NCBI RefSeq assembly: GCF_018130695.1 | Contig: NZ_JAFCJX010000034.1 | Coordinates: 28,991 to 92,990, forward strand | From: Bradyrhizobium jicamae | GTDB lineage: Bacteria; Pseudomonadota; Alphaproteobacteria; Rhizobiales; Xanthobacteraceae | Direction of reading: 5' to 3' | DNA: 64,000 nucleotides | In this document: one piece after another, positions 8,113 to 17,382 of the stretch | Layout of the letters: each line of letters opens with the position of its first letter | Numbering within the stretch: position 1 is the first letter of the stretch | Position numbers and translations under genes: made by a program | The notes under the pieces: generated by a model | What the model was told of the DNA's origin: nothing | Database searches by the model: none | Seen by the model: only the letters and a program-made list of their open reading frames with translations

Positions 8113-9282
8113 TCAAATCACCTTCCGCTTTGCCAGGCTCGCCATCAGCGCACTGACACCAAACGTCCAATGCTCGCATTCGTCGCTGTTGCGCATGCGG
8201 TTGACGAGCTTGCCGAGCTGCGGAGCGGCAATCGTGACGATATCGTCGCGCTTGTGGGTAAAGCCCTGGCCGGGGGCGTCGCGGTCTTTCACCGGCGCGA
8301 ACATCGTGCCGAGGAACAGCGCGAAACCGTCGGGATATTGATGCACGGCGCCGATGGTCTGGGCGACCAGGTCGGTCGGATCGCGGCTGATCTTGCTGAT
8401 CGAGGAATGGCCGTCGAGCACGAAGCCGTCGGTGCCTTTCACGGTCAGGCCGACATCCATCTTGCGCACGTCGTCGAGCGAGAAGGTCGCGTCGAACAGG
8501 CGGACCAGCGGGCCGATCGAACAGGAGGCGTTGTTGTCCTTGGCTTTCGACAGCAACAGCGCCGAGCGGCCCTCGAAGTCGCGCAGGTTGACGTCGTTGC
8601 CGAGCGCGGCGCCGACGATCTGGCCCGTGCTGGAGACGATCATCACCACCTCCGGCTCCGGATTGTTCCAGGTCGATTTCGGATGCAGGCCGGCATCCAT
8701 GCCAGTGCCCACGGAGGACAGCGTCGGCGCCTTGGTGAAGACCTCCGCATCGGGGCCGATGCCGACTTCGAGATATTGGCTCCAGGCGTTCTGCTCGATC
8801 AGCACCTGCTTCAGCTTCATCGCCTGCGCGGAGCCCGGCTTCAGTTTTGAAAAGTCATCGCCGACGAGGCTGACGACCTCCTTGCGGATCGCTTCGGCTG
8901 AGGCTGGATTGCCGCGGGCGCGCTCCTCGATCACGCGCTCCAGCATCGAGATCGCGAAGGTGACGCCGGCGGCCTTCAGGACCTGCAGATCGACCGGCGC
9001 CAGCAGATGCGGCTTTGTCGCATCGCGGCCGTCGGGCGGCGTGTTGGCGAGGATCGCGGCAAGATCGCCGATCCGCTCGCCCTTGGCGGCGCGGAGCGCG
9101 GCCGCCGGATCGGCCTCCTCGCACAGCGCGGTGACGGTCGGAAACCGCGCGGTGACGTCGAACGCGCCGTCCTCGCGCACCGCGACCACGGCGGGCCCCA
9201 CCTGCGGCAGCCAGACGCGGCCGACCAGCGTGCCGCGCGTGCCGTCTTCCGGCAGGACGTCTTTGGGCGTGAGCGAGATCAT
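8113..9282 (-). CDS. Fumarylacetoacetate hydrolase family protein
   Basis: A 389-residue member of the FAH fold family, which hydrolyses or dehydrates acylpyruvate-type or keto-deoxy sugar acids using a bound divalent metal. The catalytic core begins near TFAISMLERV. The likely metal ligands are the Glu residues of NNPEPEVVM and the Asp of GNDVNLRDFEGR, which is the family signature. The start is fixed by GGAGGAA just upstream. A zinc-type dehydrogenase follows upstream on the same strand with 297 bp of repeats between, so co-transcription is uncertain. The substrate is not determined; a sugar-acid dehydratase role is possible. Confidence 0.85.
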   Translation of the reverse strand: MISLTPKDVLPEDGTRGTLVGRVWLPQVGPAVVAVREDGAFDVTARFPTVTALCEEADPAAALRAAKGERIGDLAAILANTPPDGRDATKPHLLAPVDLQVLKAAGVTFAISMLERVIEERARGNPASAEAIRKEVVSLVGDDFSKLKPGSAQAMKLKQVLIEQNAWSQYLEVGIGPDAEVFTKAPTLSSVGTGMDAGLHPKSTWNNPEPEVVMIVSSTGQIVGAALGNDVNLRDFEGRSALLLSKAKDNNASCSIGPLVRLFDATFSLDDVRKMDVGLTVKGTDGFVLDGHSSISKISRDPTDLVAQTIGAVHQYPDGFALFLGTMFAPVKDRDAPGQGFTHKRDDIVTIAAPQLGKLVNRMRNSDECEHWTFGVSALMASLAKRKVI

Positions 9283-9355
9283 CGGCAGTTCCTCCGTAAC
9301 GGTTCTTCGGAGCGTCTTATCACAGCTCGCGGCCAATGCGAGCAGGCGCTGCTTT

Positions 9356-9573
9356 CACCTCTCCCCGCTCTTTGGCGGGGAGAGGTCGGATCGCATCAAA
9401 GATGCGATCCGGGTGAGGGGCTGTGCACGACGGTGCCCGGCAATCAGCCTCTCCGACTCCCCGATGGACCAGTCGGCAAACATCGAGCCTGCGGTAGGTA
9501 GCGTGCCATGCCCCTCACCCGAAATTCGCTATGCGAATTTCGACCTCTCCCCGCTGAAGCGCGGGGAGAGGTG
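9356..9573. repeat. Inverted pair of double-hairpin repeats
   Basis: Arms at 9356-9420 and 9511-9573 face each other. Each contains the hairpin CCTCTCCCCGC/GCGGGGAGAGG plus a second hairpin whose sequence differs between arms (GGATCGCATC/GATGCGATCC versus GAAATTCGC/GCGAATTTC) while its pairing is kept. A related pair lies at 15908-16061. Confidence 0.85.
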
Positions 9574-9579
9574 AAGAAA

Positions 9580-10662
9580 TTACCGCCACGGCTCGACCAG
9601 GATCTTCGTGTGCGCCTCGGGATTGGCGAGATCGGTGAAGGCTTGCGCGACGCCGTCGATGCCGACGCGGCCGGTGATCAGCGAGGCGGCGTCGACCTTG
9701 CCGTCGGCGATCAGGCGCAGCGAGCGGGCGAATTCCTCCGGCGTGTAGCCCAGCACGTACTGGACGTTGAGCTCCTTCATGATGCCGAGCATCGGCTCGG
9801 AGCGGTCGGTCTCCATGCAGACGCCGACCACGACGATGCGCGCATCGCGCGGCGCGCCTTCGAACACCTGCTGCAGCAGGCCGGGCACGCCGACGCATTC
9901 GAAGATCAATGCCGGCTTCAGCGCCGGCAGATGCGCCTGGAACGGCGGCCGCGCCGCCCTCTCCTGCTCCGACATCTGCGCGTGCTCGGCCCAGCTCGCG
10001 TAAGGTTGCGTCTTGGCGGGATCGAGCACGACGTCGGCGCCCATGATCTCGGCGAGGCGGCGCCGCGTCGGCGAATAGTCGGCGGCGATGATCGGGTGCA
10101 GGCCCTTCAGCTTCAGCGCCGCGATGACAGCGAGCCCGACCGGACCGCAGCCGATCACCAGCGGCACCTCGCCGCCGCGGATGCCGGCCTTCTCCACCGC
10201 ATGGACGCCGACCGCAAGCGGCTCGGTCAGCGCGGCGTGCTCGGCCGACAATCCGTTCGGCACTTCCAGCAGCAACGGCTCGCTGAGCACCATCCGCTCG
10301 GCATAGGCGCCGACGCTGTCGTTGGAATAGCCGATGCCGATCGGGCCCTGCGGCGTCACCAGCGCCGGCAGCGAGCAGACCTTCGTGCCCGGCTTCAGCT
10401 TGCGCTCGGTGCCCGGACCGTAATCGAGCACCTCGCAGCAGAACTCATGGCCGAACACGACGTCGCGCGACAGGTCCATCGGCTTGCGGCCGGGAAAGAA
10501 CTTGGTCAGCTCGACCATGCGGTGGGCGTGCTTGCGCGCGTGCAGGTCGGAACCGCAGATGCCGCAGGCCAGCGACTTGACCAGCACCTGCCCCGCACCC
10601 GGCACAGGCTCCGGCATGGTGTCGACGACAATCTCGCCGTTCCTGAAGATCGCTGCGCGCAT
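9580..10662 (-). CDS. Zinc-dependent alcohol/polyol dehydrogenase (MDR family)
   Basis: A 360-residue medium-chain dehydrogenase acting on an alcohol or polyol with NAD(P). The catalytic zinc site is visible (CGICGSD with its Cys near residue 36, and GHEF near residue 70). The nucleotide site is IGCGPVGLAV. The four-cysteine structural zinc lobe is absent: the segment that would carry it reads CSLPALVTPQGPIGIG. The start is fixed by GGAGGAA. An insertion near WAEHAQMSEQERAARPPFQ lengthens the nucleotide-binding half. Substrate unknown. Confidence 0.85.
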   Translation of the reverse strand: MRAAIFRNGEIVVDTMPEPVPGAGQVLVKSLACGICGSDLHARKHAHRMVELTKFFPGRKPMDLSRDVVFGHEFCCEVLDYGPGTERKLKPGTKVCSLPALVTPQGPIGIGYSNDSVGAYAERMVLSEPLLLEVPNGLSAEHAALTEPLAVGVHAVEKAGIRGGEVPLVIGCGPVGLAVIAALKLKGLHPIIAADYSPTRRRLAEIMGADVVLDPAKTQPYASWAEHAQMSEQERAARPPFQAHLPALKPALIFECVGVPGLLQQVFEGAPRDARIVVVGVCMETDRSEPMLGIMKELNVQYVLGYTPEEFARSLRLIADGKVDAASLITGRVGIDGVAQAFTDLANPEAHTKILVEPWR

Positions 10663-10680
10663 GGTTCCTCCGCTTTTTTT

Positions 10681-10729
10681 TGAGCATGATCTTATCGGAA
10701 AACCGCTACGCACTTTTCCGGATCATGCT
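10681..10729. repeat. GAGCATGATC palindromic repeat, copy 1
   Basis: A 49-bp element of the form TGAGCATGATC-TT.TCGGAAAACCGCT...CACTTTTCCGGATCATGCT. It folds as a 9-bp outer stem (AGCATGATC/GATCATGCT), a 4-nt bulge, and a 7-bp inner stem (CGGAAAA/TTTTCCG). Four more copies occur in this window, all outside or at the edges of genes. Confidence 0.9.
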
Positions 10730-10785
10730 GTGCTGACTGTTGATTCACAGTAGCACGGACGATCGCAGCGGCACGCCAAAAGATG

Positions 10786-11775
10786 TCAGGCGTTCGGGGT
10801 CGGCTCGGCGGAGACGGCCGCGAGTTGCGAGCGGCGGATTCGCTCGCGATGGGCGGTGTAGAGCCCGCTGGCGACGATGAAGGCGGCGCCGAGGATGGTC
10901 CAGCGATCCGGCACCTCGCCGAACACGAAGAAGCCGAGGATGCTGACCCACAGCAGTTGCGTGTAGGAGAACGGCGCCAGCACCGAGGCGTCACCGTAGC
11001 GGAAGGCCAGCACCACGATCCACTGGCCGGCGGTCGAGGCGACGCCGATCAGGATGCCGAACATGATGTCGTGCCAGGTCGGCGTGACCCAGACGAACGG
11101 CACCAGCGCGGTGAGGATCGCAAGGCCCGCGATCGACGAATAGGTCATGATGGTGATCGAGCGTTCACCGCCGCTCATCATGCGCGTCATGATCAGCGTG
11201 CAGGCCCAGGCCAGCGCCGAGACGATCGGGAAGAACGCCGCGGGATGGAATGCGCCGGTGCCCGGCCGCAGGATGATGAAGACGCCGATCAGGCCGAACC
11301 CGGTCGCGATCCAGCGGCGCATGCCGACCTTCTCGTTGAGGAAGATGATCGACAGCGCGGTCACGAACAGCGGCGCGACGAAGCCGGTGGCGGAGGCCTC
11401 AGCGATCGGCAGGAATTTCAGACCGGAGATGAAGAACAGCGACGAGCCGAGCAGCGTGGCGCCACGCGCCATGTGCAGGCCGAGGCGCTTGGTCGGCATC
11501 GCATACAGCGGCGAGCCCGGCACCATCGCCGGCGTCATGATTAGCGCGAACACCAGGAAGCGGATCCAGGTGATCTCGATCGAAGGCAGCGTGGCCGAGA
11601 GATATTTTGCGGTGACGTCGGAGGTTCCCAAAAACACCGTGGAAGTGAGGATCAGCGCAATGCCCTTGAACGGTCGATCGACACGCGCAGACGCTTTTCG
11701 CGCGGCGGACTTTTTCTCGGGCAAAGGCAAATCAACGCTGTCCAGCCTGGCGGCTGCGGCGGGGGGCGGAGTCAC
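10786..11775 (-). CDS. DMT-family (EamA) membrane transporter
   Basis: An inner-membrane carrier with about ten hydrophobic segments in two EamA halves, beginning PFKGIALILTSTVFLGTSD and ending in an arginine-rich tail. Family members export metabolites or amino acids; the substrate here is unknown. The GTG start giving MTPPPAAAARLD (329 residues) is preferred; an ATG 69 bp upstream gives a Cys-rich extension that does not look like the family. Neither start has a strong ribosome site, so the N-terminus is uncertain. Confidence 0.82.
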   Translation of the reverse strand: MTPPPAAAARLDSVDLPLPEKKSAARKASARVDRPFKGIALILTSTVFLGTSDVTAKYLSATLPSIEITWIRFLVFALIMTPAMVPGSPLYAMPTKRLGLHMARGATLLGSSLFFISGLKFLPIAEASATGFVAPLFVTALSIIFLNEKVGMRRWIATGFGLIGVFIILRPGTGAFHPAAFFPIVSALAWACTLIMTRMMSGGERSITIMTYSSIAGLAILTALVPFVWVTPTWHDIMFGILIGVASTAGQWIVVLAFRYGDASVLAPFSYTQLLWVSILGFFVFGEVPDRWTILGAAFIVASGLYTAHRERIRRSQLAAVSAEPTPNA

Positions 11776-11970
11776 GGCAATCTCGGAGCAGAATGAATCG
11801 AACTGGCGATGCTCTAAAAAACGACATTTCGTGCACAAGGACAATGCCCGAAAACGGGACTCCGATATGCATCAGCGCACGCGACGGCGCGCCGCATACC
11901 GTACGCTTACGGAATCGAAAGGTTTTGTTAAGAACTCTCTGACGCGAGCGTGACTAATCCGCGATCATGC

Positions 11971-12810
11971 TCACAGCATCGGCAGCCCGCGCGGCTTCGG
12001 CCCGCGCGGAAACGCCTCGTCGAGTGCAGCGATCTCGCCCGCGCTGAGTTTCAGGTCCCCCGCTGCGGCATTGTCGGCTGCGTGCGCCGCGCTTGACGCC
12101 TTGGGAATTGCGACCACGGATGGTGCGCGCGTCAGGAAGGCCAGCGCGACCTGGCGCGCGCTGACCTTGTGCGCGTCCGCGATCGACTGCAGCACCGCGC
12201 CGCGCTTGCTCGACGCAGGCGGAAAATCATTGTGGCCGAACGGTGAATAGGCGACCACGGTGACGCCGTGCTGCTCGCACCAGGGAATCACCGCGTGCTC
12301 GATTGCGCGCTCCTGCAGATGATAGAGCACCTGGTTGCAGGCGATCTTGCCGTCGCCGGCGACCTCGCGCAGCTCATCGAGATCGTCGGCGTCGAAATTG
12401 CTGACGCCCCAGGAGCGGATCTTTCCGGCGGCCTTCAGCTCCTCGAATGCCGCAACGGTATCGGCGAGCGGATAGGTGCCGCGCCAGTGCAGCAGATAAC
12501 AATCGAGCCGATCGGTCTTCAGCCGTTTCAGCGAACGCTCGCAGGCGGTGATGGTGCCCTTGCGCGACGCGTTGCTCGGCAGCACCTTTGACACCAGGAA
12601 CAGTTTGTCGCGCTCATTCGCCACCGCGTCCGCAATCACGAGCTCGGCGTCGCCATACATCTCCGCGGTATCGATATGCGTCATGCCGGCCTCGACGCCG
12701 CAGCGCAGCGCTGCAATTGCAGCCTTGCGGTCACCACGGTCGAGATACCAGGTGCCCTGCCCGATCACGGACACATGCGGGCCGCCTCTGCCGAAGGGTC
12801 TTGTTTGCAC
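11971..12810 (-). CDS. Aldo/keto reductase
   Basis: A 279-residue NADPH-dependent reductase with the AKR TIM barrel. The catalytic tetrad is readable: Asp and Tyr in HIDTAEMYG, Lys in FLVSKVLP, His in YLLHWRG. The cofactor tail shows VVAIPKASS. The GTG start preceded by GAGG gives MQTRPFGRGGPHVSVIGQGT, the usual family opening; the open frame continues 280 bp upstream without family similarity. It precedes no obvious partner gene. Substrate unknown. Confidence 0.88.
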   Translation of the reverse strand: MQTRPFGRGGPHVSVIGQGTWYLDRGDRKAAIAALRCGVEAGMTHIDTAEMYGDAELVIADAVANERDKLFLVSKVLPSNASRKGTITACERSLKRLKTDRLDCYLLHWRGTYPLADTVAAFEELKAAGKIRSWGVSNFDADDLDELREVAGDGKIACNQVLYHLQERAIEHAVIPWCEQHGVTVVAYSPFGHNDFPPASSKRGAVLQSIADAHKVSARQVALAFLTRAPSVVAIPKASSAAHAADNAAAGDLKLSAGEIAALDEAFPRGPKPRGLPML

Positions 12811-13206
12811 AGCTAACCTCAACTCCTGATGACGCCGACGAGACAACGACCACGCATCGCGGGCGAATTTGCGGCCGGCAGGCCGCGCAGCCAAGCACGG
12901 GCGCGCCATGGCGACAAGGACATCCTGCCGAACATTTGCGGGCTCGATTTTGATGCCTATGCCACGCGAGACACCCGCGCGGAACGGACGCAAACGCTCG
13001 CCGGCGGTGCGAGCCACTGCAATTTTCGATTCTTGCGACCGCGGTGGAACAACGCGCGACCCCTTTTCACGTTGCTGCGGCCGCACGGTCATTTGAGGAA
13101 AGCAGGCGATCGTGCCTCCTCATCGTCGTCCCGGCGAAAGCCAGGCGAAAGCCAGGACGACAGTTGTGTCTGTTGCGCCGCCCTTGGTCACCGGCGCAAC
13201 GCGCCG
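12811..13206. other. Intergenic region with a degenerate REP arm
   Basis: There is no credible gene in this 396-bp gap. At 13126-13161 there is a REP-like arm in which GGCGAAAGCCA is tandemly duplicated, so the hairpin is stretched. Otherwise I see nothing. Confidence 0.6.
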
Positions 13207-14694
13207 TCAAACGTTGAGGTTCATCCACACCGCCTTCGGCTCTGTGAAATTGTCGAGCGCTGATGTGCCGTGCTCGCGACCGAGGCCGGAGTCGCGTTCG
13301 CCGCCCCATGGCAGGCGGACGTCGGTGTAGCCATAGGTGTTGATCCACACCGTGCCGGCGCGCGCCTTCTTCGCAAAGCGCTGCACGCGGCCGATGTCGG
13401 CGCTCCACACGCCGGCGGCGAGGCTGTAGGCGGTGCCGTTGGCCAATCGCAGCGCATCGGCCTCGTCCTTGAACCTGATCACGCTGACGACGGGGCCGAA
13501 AATCTCCTCCTGCGAGATGCGCATCTCGTGTGCGACGTTGGCGAACACCGTCGGCCGGATGAAATAGCCGCGATCACCGACCCGCTCGCCGCCGGTCGCA
13601 AGCTGCGCGCCTTCACGTTGGCCGATCTCCACATAGTCGAGGATCGAACGCATCTGCTTCTCGGAGATGACGGGGCCGAGCGCGGTGGCACGGTCGGCGG
13701 GATCACCAATACGGAGCGCTTCGGCGCGGGCGACCAGGCGATCGACGACTTCGTCATAGGCCTTCTTCTGCACCAGCACGCGGGAGCCCGCCGAGCAGAC
13801 CTGGCCGGCGTTGAAGAAGATGCCGGCGGCGGCGGCCTTGGATGCGGCTTCGAGATTGGCGTCGTCGAAGATCACGTTGGCGGATTTGCCGCCGAGCTCG
13901 AGCGACACGCGCTTGAAGTTGGACGCCGCGCCCTTCATGATTCCACGGCCGACGCCGGGCGAGCCCGTGAACGTCACCTTGTCGACATCGGGATGATTGA
14001 CCAGGGCATCGCCGACCACGCGGCCGGGGCCGGTGACGACGTTGAACACGCCGCGCGGCAGGCCGGCCTCGAGCGCGAGCTCGGCGATCCGCAGCGCGGA
14101 AAGCGACGTCAGCTCGGCCGGCTTCATCACGATGGTACAGCCGCAGGCCAGCGCCGGCGCGAGTTTCCACATGCCGATCATCAGCGGGAAATTCCACGGC
14201 ACGATGGCGGCGACCACGCCGACCGGCTCGCGCACGGTGTAGGTCAGCGCGTCATCGCGGGTTGCGACCACGTCGCCTGAGATCTTGTCGGCCCAGCCGG
14301 CGTAATAGGTCAGCGTGTCCACCGCGGCCTTGAAATCCTGACGCAACACCGCCGAGATCGGCTTGCCGGCATCGAGGCTTTCGAGTGCAGCGATCTCGTC
14401 GACATGCTGCTTCAGCAGTTCGGCCCAGCGCGCGAGGATATGGCCGCGCTCGGCGGCGCGCATGGTGCGCCATGGTCCTTCAAAAGCACGGCGCGCGGCG
14501 GCGACGGCGCGGTCGACATCGACCTCGTTGCCTTCCGCGACTAACGCGATGACCTGCTCGGTCGCGGGATTGAGGGTTTTGAAGCTTCGGCCGGACGCCG
14601 CGCGGACGCGGGCACCGTCGATCAGCAGCAGTTCGTCCCGGATGGCGGACCGGCTGGGAGTTGCCTCGGCATAATCATATGCAATCGACATCAT
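13207..14694 (-). CDS. Aldehyde dehydrogenase (betaine/aromatic aldehyde dehydrogenase type)
   Basis: A 495-residue NAD(P)-dependent aldehyde dehydrogenase. It shows PWNFPLMIGMWKLAPALA, the general base in SLELGGKSAN, the nucleophile Cys in NAGQVCSAGSR, and EEIFGPVVSV. Length and motifs match the large family that includes betaine, phenylacetaldehyde and benzaldehyde enzymes. AGGAAG precedes a double ATG. It is divergent from a ModE-like regulator with 111 bp between starts, which suggests the regulator controls it. The first aldehyde dehydrogenase in this window is a distant paralogue, not a duplicate. Confidence 0.92.
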   Translation of the reverse strand: MMSIAYDYAEATPSRSAIRDELLLIDGARVRAASGRSFKTLNPATEQVIALVAEGNEVDVDRAVAAARRAFEGPWRTMRAAERGHILARWAELLKQHVDEIAALESLDAGKPISAVLRQDFKAAVDTLTYYAGWADKISGDVVATRDDALTYTVREPVGVVAAIVPWNFPLMIGMWKLAPALACGCTIVMKPAELTSLSALRIAELALEAGLPRGVFNVVTGPGRVVGDALVNHPDVDKVTFTGSPGVGRGIMKGAASNFKRVSLELGGKSANVIFDDANLEAASKAAAAGIFFNAGQVCSAGSRVLVQKKAYDEVVDRLVARAEALRIGDPADRATALGPVISEKQMRSILDYVEIGQREGAQLATGGERVGDRGYFIRPTVFANVAHEMRISQEEIFGPVVSVIRFKDEADALRLANGTAYSLAAGVWSADIGRVQRFAKKARAGTVWINTYGYTDVRLPWGGERDSGLGREHGTSALDNFTEPKAVWMNLNV

Positions 14695-14805
14695 ATTTCT
14701 TCCTGTGCTGGATCCAGCCTAGGGGGATTTTAACCGCAGTAAATATGATATGTTGTGCCTATTGGCATGCCCTAATATGAATCAGACTTCATAAGTGAGG
14801 CCACG

Positions 14806-15891
14806 ATGCTGCAGATCGAGATCGAGACCGTCTGGCGGTTTCGCAAGGAAAAAAGCCCGCAGACTGCGGTCGTGATGCTCGGCATCCTCAACGAGATCAG
14901 GAAGACGGGGAAGATCACCAGCGCCGCCAACGATGCGCAGCTGTCGTATCGCCATGTCTGGAACCTGATCGAGCAATGGTCGGAGTTCTTCGGTGTGCCG
15001 CTGGTGGAGACGCAGCGCGGCAAGGGCTCGAAGCTGACGCCGTTCGGCGAGAAGCTGGTGTGGGCCGGCGAACGCATGCAGGCGCGGCTCGGGCTGCAGC
15101 TGGAAAACCTCGCGCAGGAGCTTGCGACCGAGATCAAGCCGTTCCTGCATCAGCGTCCCTCGGTGATCCGCGTCCATGCCAGCCACGGCTTTGCGGTGTC
15201 GAAGCTGCGCGAATTCCTCGACCGCGAGAGCGGCATGGGCGTCGACCTGCGCTATGTCAGCAACCAGAACTCGCTGGTCTCGCTGGCGCAGGGCGCCTGC
15301 GATCTGTCCGGCGTGCACCTGCCGCGCGGCGAATTGCGCGCGCAGGGCATAAGAGCGTGCAAGGAATGGCTCGACCCGCGCGAGGATCGCGTGATCAGCT
15401 TTGTGACGCGCGAGATGGGGCTGATGGTGAAGCGCGGCAATCCCTTGAAGATCGCCTCACTGAAGGATCTGGTCGCGCGCAAGGCGCGCTTCGTCAACCG
15501 CGATCATGATTCCGGGACACGGCTGCTGTTCGATCAACTCCTGGCGCAGCACAAGATCCCCGAGAGCAGGATCAACGGCGCGCAGCAGATCGAATTCACC
15601 CATGCCGCGGTCGCGGCCTATGTCGCCAGCGGCATGGCGGATGCGAGCTTTGGCGTCGAGGCCGCGGCAACGCAGTTCGGGCTCGACTTCATCCGCCTGT
15701 TGACCGAGGACTATTTCTTCGTCTGCAAACGCGGCTTCCTGGAGAGCGAGCCGATGCAGCGGGTGCTCGACATCATGCGGAGCGCGGAGTTTCGCAAGGC
15801 GGTCGGTGCGCTGCCTGGGTACGTCGCGGTGAATACGGGTGTGGTGAGCGGCGTGAAGGAGTTTTTGGAGAAGATGCACGGGGACGGGTGA
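14806..15891 (+). CDS. ModE-like HTH regulator with periplasmic-binding-protein-like domain
   Basis: A 361-residue regulator. The N-terminal winged helix (about 15-85; ILNEIRKTGKITSAANDAQL, then SYRHVWNLIEQW) is of the ModE/LysR type. The rest (about 110-355) looks like the PBP-like domain found C-terminal in molybdate-linked regulators, with HASHGFAVSKLREFL and a hinge region around NRDHDSGTRLLFDQLL. The likely ligand is a small anion or organic acid. Divergence from the aldehyde dehydrogenase is the best clue to its target. GAGG precedes the start. Confidence 0.8.
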   Translation: MLQIEIETVWRFRKEKSPQTAVVMLGILNEIRKTGKITSAANDAQLSYRHVWNLIEQWSEFFGVPLVETQRGKGSKLTPFGEKLVWAGERMQARLGLQLENLAQELATEIKPFLHQRPSVIRVHASHGFAVSKLREFLDRESGMGVDLRYVSNQNSLVSLAQGACDLSGVHLPRGELRAQGIRACKEWLDPREDRVISFVTREMGLMVKRGNPLKIASLKDLVARKARFVNRDHDSGTRLLFDQLLAQHKIPESRINGAQQIEFTHAAVAAYVASGMADASFGVEAAATQFGLDFIRLLTEDYFFVCKRGFLESEPMQRVLDIMRSAEFRKAVGALPGYVAVNTGVVSGVKEFLEKMHGDG

Positions 15892-15907
15892 GTGCGCGTC
15901 GCTCTTC

Positions 15908-16061
15908 CCCCTCTCCCCGCTCTTCGCGGGGAGAGGGTTGGGGTGAGGGGCAGCTTCCGCAAAATAATTGGCAAAAGAGTTCGTGGAGGCTCCCCCTCAC
16001 CCGGATCGCATTGCGCTTCGCTGCATGCGATCCGACCTCTCCCCGCAAGCGGGGCGAGGTG
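15908..16061. repeat. Second inverted pair of double-hairpin repeats
   Basis: Arms at 15908-15950 and 15993-16061 carry CTCCCCGC/GCGGGGAG hairpins and the GGGTGAGGGG/CCCCTCACCC core seen at 9356-9573. The right arm also has the GGATCGCAT/ATGCGATCC second hairpin, lacking in the left arm. Confidence 0.8.
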
Positions 16062-16085
16062 ACTTTCGAGGCCGCTTCGCTTGCT

Positions 16086-16511
16086 CTACTCCGCGGCCTG
16101 CGCGGTGCCGTAGGCTTCCGAGATCATGTAGGTCGAGAGCGTGCCGTAGGCTGCGGTCCAGGCCGCGGCGACGGCCGGCGTCCAGGCTTCGCCGAGGCCC
16201 TTCTCCAGCGTCCAGAGCAGCGTGCTGCCGACCACGGGATAATGATCCGGCTTGGCACCATAGGCGACGTGACGTTTGGCGAGGGCACTCGCGGCGGGCA
16301 GGATGGCTTCGAGCGTGCCCAGACCATTGACGACGACGGCGAGCGTCGCCATCAGCTTCTTGCGTTGCTCGGTCATATCTGCGGGAAACATCGGCTTCAC
16401 CGCGGGCGCCACCTCGAACAGGCGATCGTAGAAGATCGTCGCGGCCTGCTCGGAGATCGGCGCGACCTTGGCAAAACTGTCCTGGACAAGCGTGATCTGT
16501 TCCGGGGTCAT
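16086..16511 (-). CDS. Single-domain haemoglobin (flavohaemoglobin-type globin)
   Basis: A 141-residue globin without a reductase domain. The haem-ligand His is His81 (AKRHVAYG), B10 is Tyr28 (IFYDRLFE), CD1 is Phe42 and E7 is probably Gln49, the Tyr/Gln pocket linked to NO or O2 chemistry. AGGAGG fixes the start; an upstream ATG would add six residues. It ends the nrtA-nrtB-nrtD run on the same strand, 60 bp after nrtD. In B. diazoefficiens the related Bjgb globin is encoded with nitrate-assimilation genes and protects against NO; the same role is inferred here. Confidence 0.9.
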   Translation of the reverse strand: MTPEQITLVQDSFAKVAPISEQAATIFYDRLFEVAPAVKPMFPADMTEQRKKLMATLAVVVNGLGTLEAILPAASALAKRHVAYGAKPDHYPVVGSTLLWTLEKGLGEAWTPAVAAAWTAAYGTLSTYMISEAYGTAQAAE

Positions 16512-16571
16512 CTGTGCCTCCTTGCACAAAGGTTTCCTCGCCGCGTCGTTGCGGCGAGGCCGAAAGAAGAA

Positions 16572-17369
16572 TCAGGCCGCCTCCACAAACCGATGCCGCT
16601 CGTAGAGGAATTCGAGCACGCGCTGTCGGCATTTGAGGTAGGCCGGATTGGTCGCGAGCTCGAGCCGCTTGCGCGGGCGCGCCAGCGGCACCTCGAGCAC
16701 CTCACCGATCCGTGCGCTCGGGCCGTTGGTCATCATCACGATCCGGTCCGACAGCAGCACGGCCTCGTCGACGTCGTGGGTGATCATCAGGATGGTGTTG
16801 CCGAGCTTCTGGTGCAGGGCCATCACGGAGTCCTGCAGATGCGCGCGGGTCAGCGCATCGAGCGCGCCGAAGGGCTCGTCGAGCAGCAGCACCTTCGGCT
16901 CCATGGCGAGCGCGCGTGCAATGCCGACGCGCTGCTTCATGCCGCCTGAGATTTCGCTCGGGCGCTTGTCCTTGGCATGAGCCATCTGCACCAGATTGAG
17001 ATTGTGCATCACCCAGGCGTGGCGCTCGACCCGGGTCTTGGTCGCCGAGAACACCTTGTCGACGCCGAGCTTGACGTTCTCGTAGACCGTGAGCCACGGC
17101 AGCAGGCTGTGGTTCTGGAACACCACGGCGCGATCCGGTCCCGGCGAATTGACCTCGCGGTTTTCCAGCAGCACGCAGCCTTGCGTGGTGCCGGTGAGGC
17201 CGGCGACGATGTTGAGCAGGGTCGACTTGCCGCAGCCGGAGTGGCCGATGATCGAGACGTATTCGCCCTTGTCGATCGTCAGGTTGATCTCCTTCAGCAC
17301 CTCGGTCGTGGCATTGCCGCGGGTGAAGGACTTGTCGATGTGGTCGAGCTTCAGATAGGCGTGCTGCAT
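16572..17369 (-). CDS. nrtD: Nitrate-type ABC transporter ATPase
   Basis: A 265-residue cytoplasmic ATPase of the nitrate/sulfonate/taurine importer class. Walker A is GHSGCGKST, the signature is SGGMKQR, Walker B is VLLLDEPFGALDAL, and the switch His is in MITHDVDEA. It begins 13 bp after nrtB. It lacks the extra NrtA-like domain of NrtC, so one ATPase would serve as a homodimer. Neighbouring NrtA- and NrtB-like genes support nitrate/nitrite; cyanate or bicarbonate homologues cannot be excluded. Confidence 0.9.
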   Translation of the reverse strand: MQHAYLKLDHIDKSFTRGNATTEVLKEINLTIDKGEYVSIIGHSGCGKSTLLNIVAGLTGTTQGCVLLENREVNSPGPDRAVVFQNHSLLPWLTVYENVKLGVDKVFSATKTRVERHAWVMHNLNLVQMAHAKDKRPSEISGGMKQRVGIARALAMEPKVLLLDEPFGALDALTRAHLQDSVMALHQKLGNTILMITHDVDEAVLLSDRIVMMTNGPSARIGEVLEVPLARPRKRLELATNPAYLKCRQRVLEFLYERHRFVEAA

Positions 17370-17382
17370 GGGTCTGTTTCCT

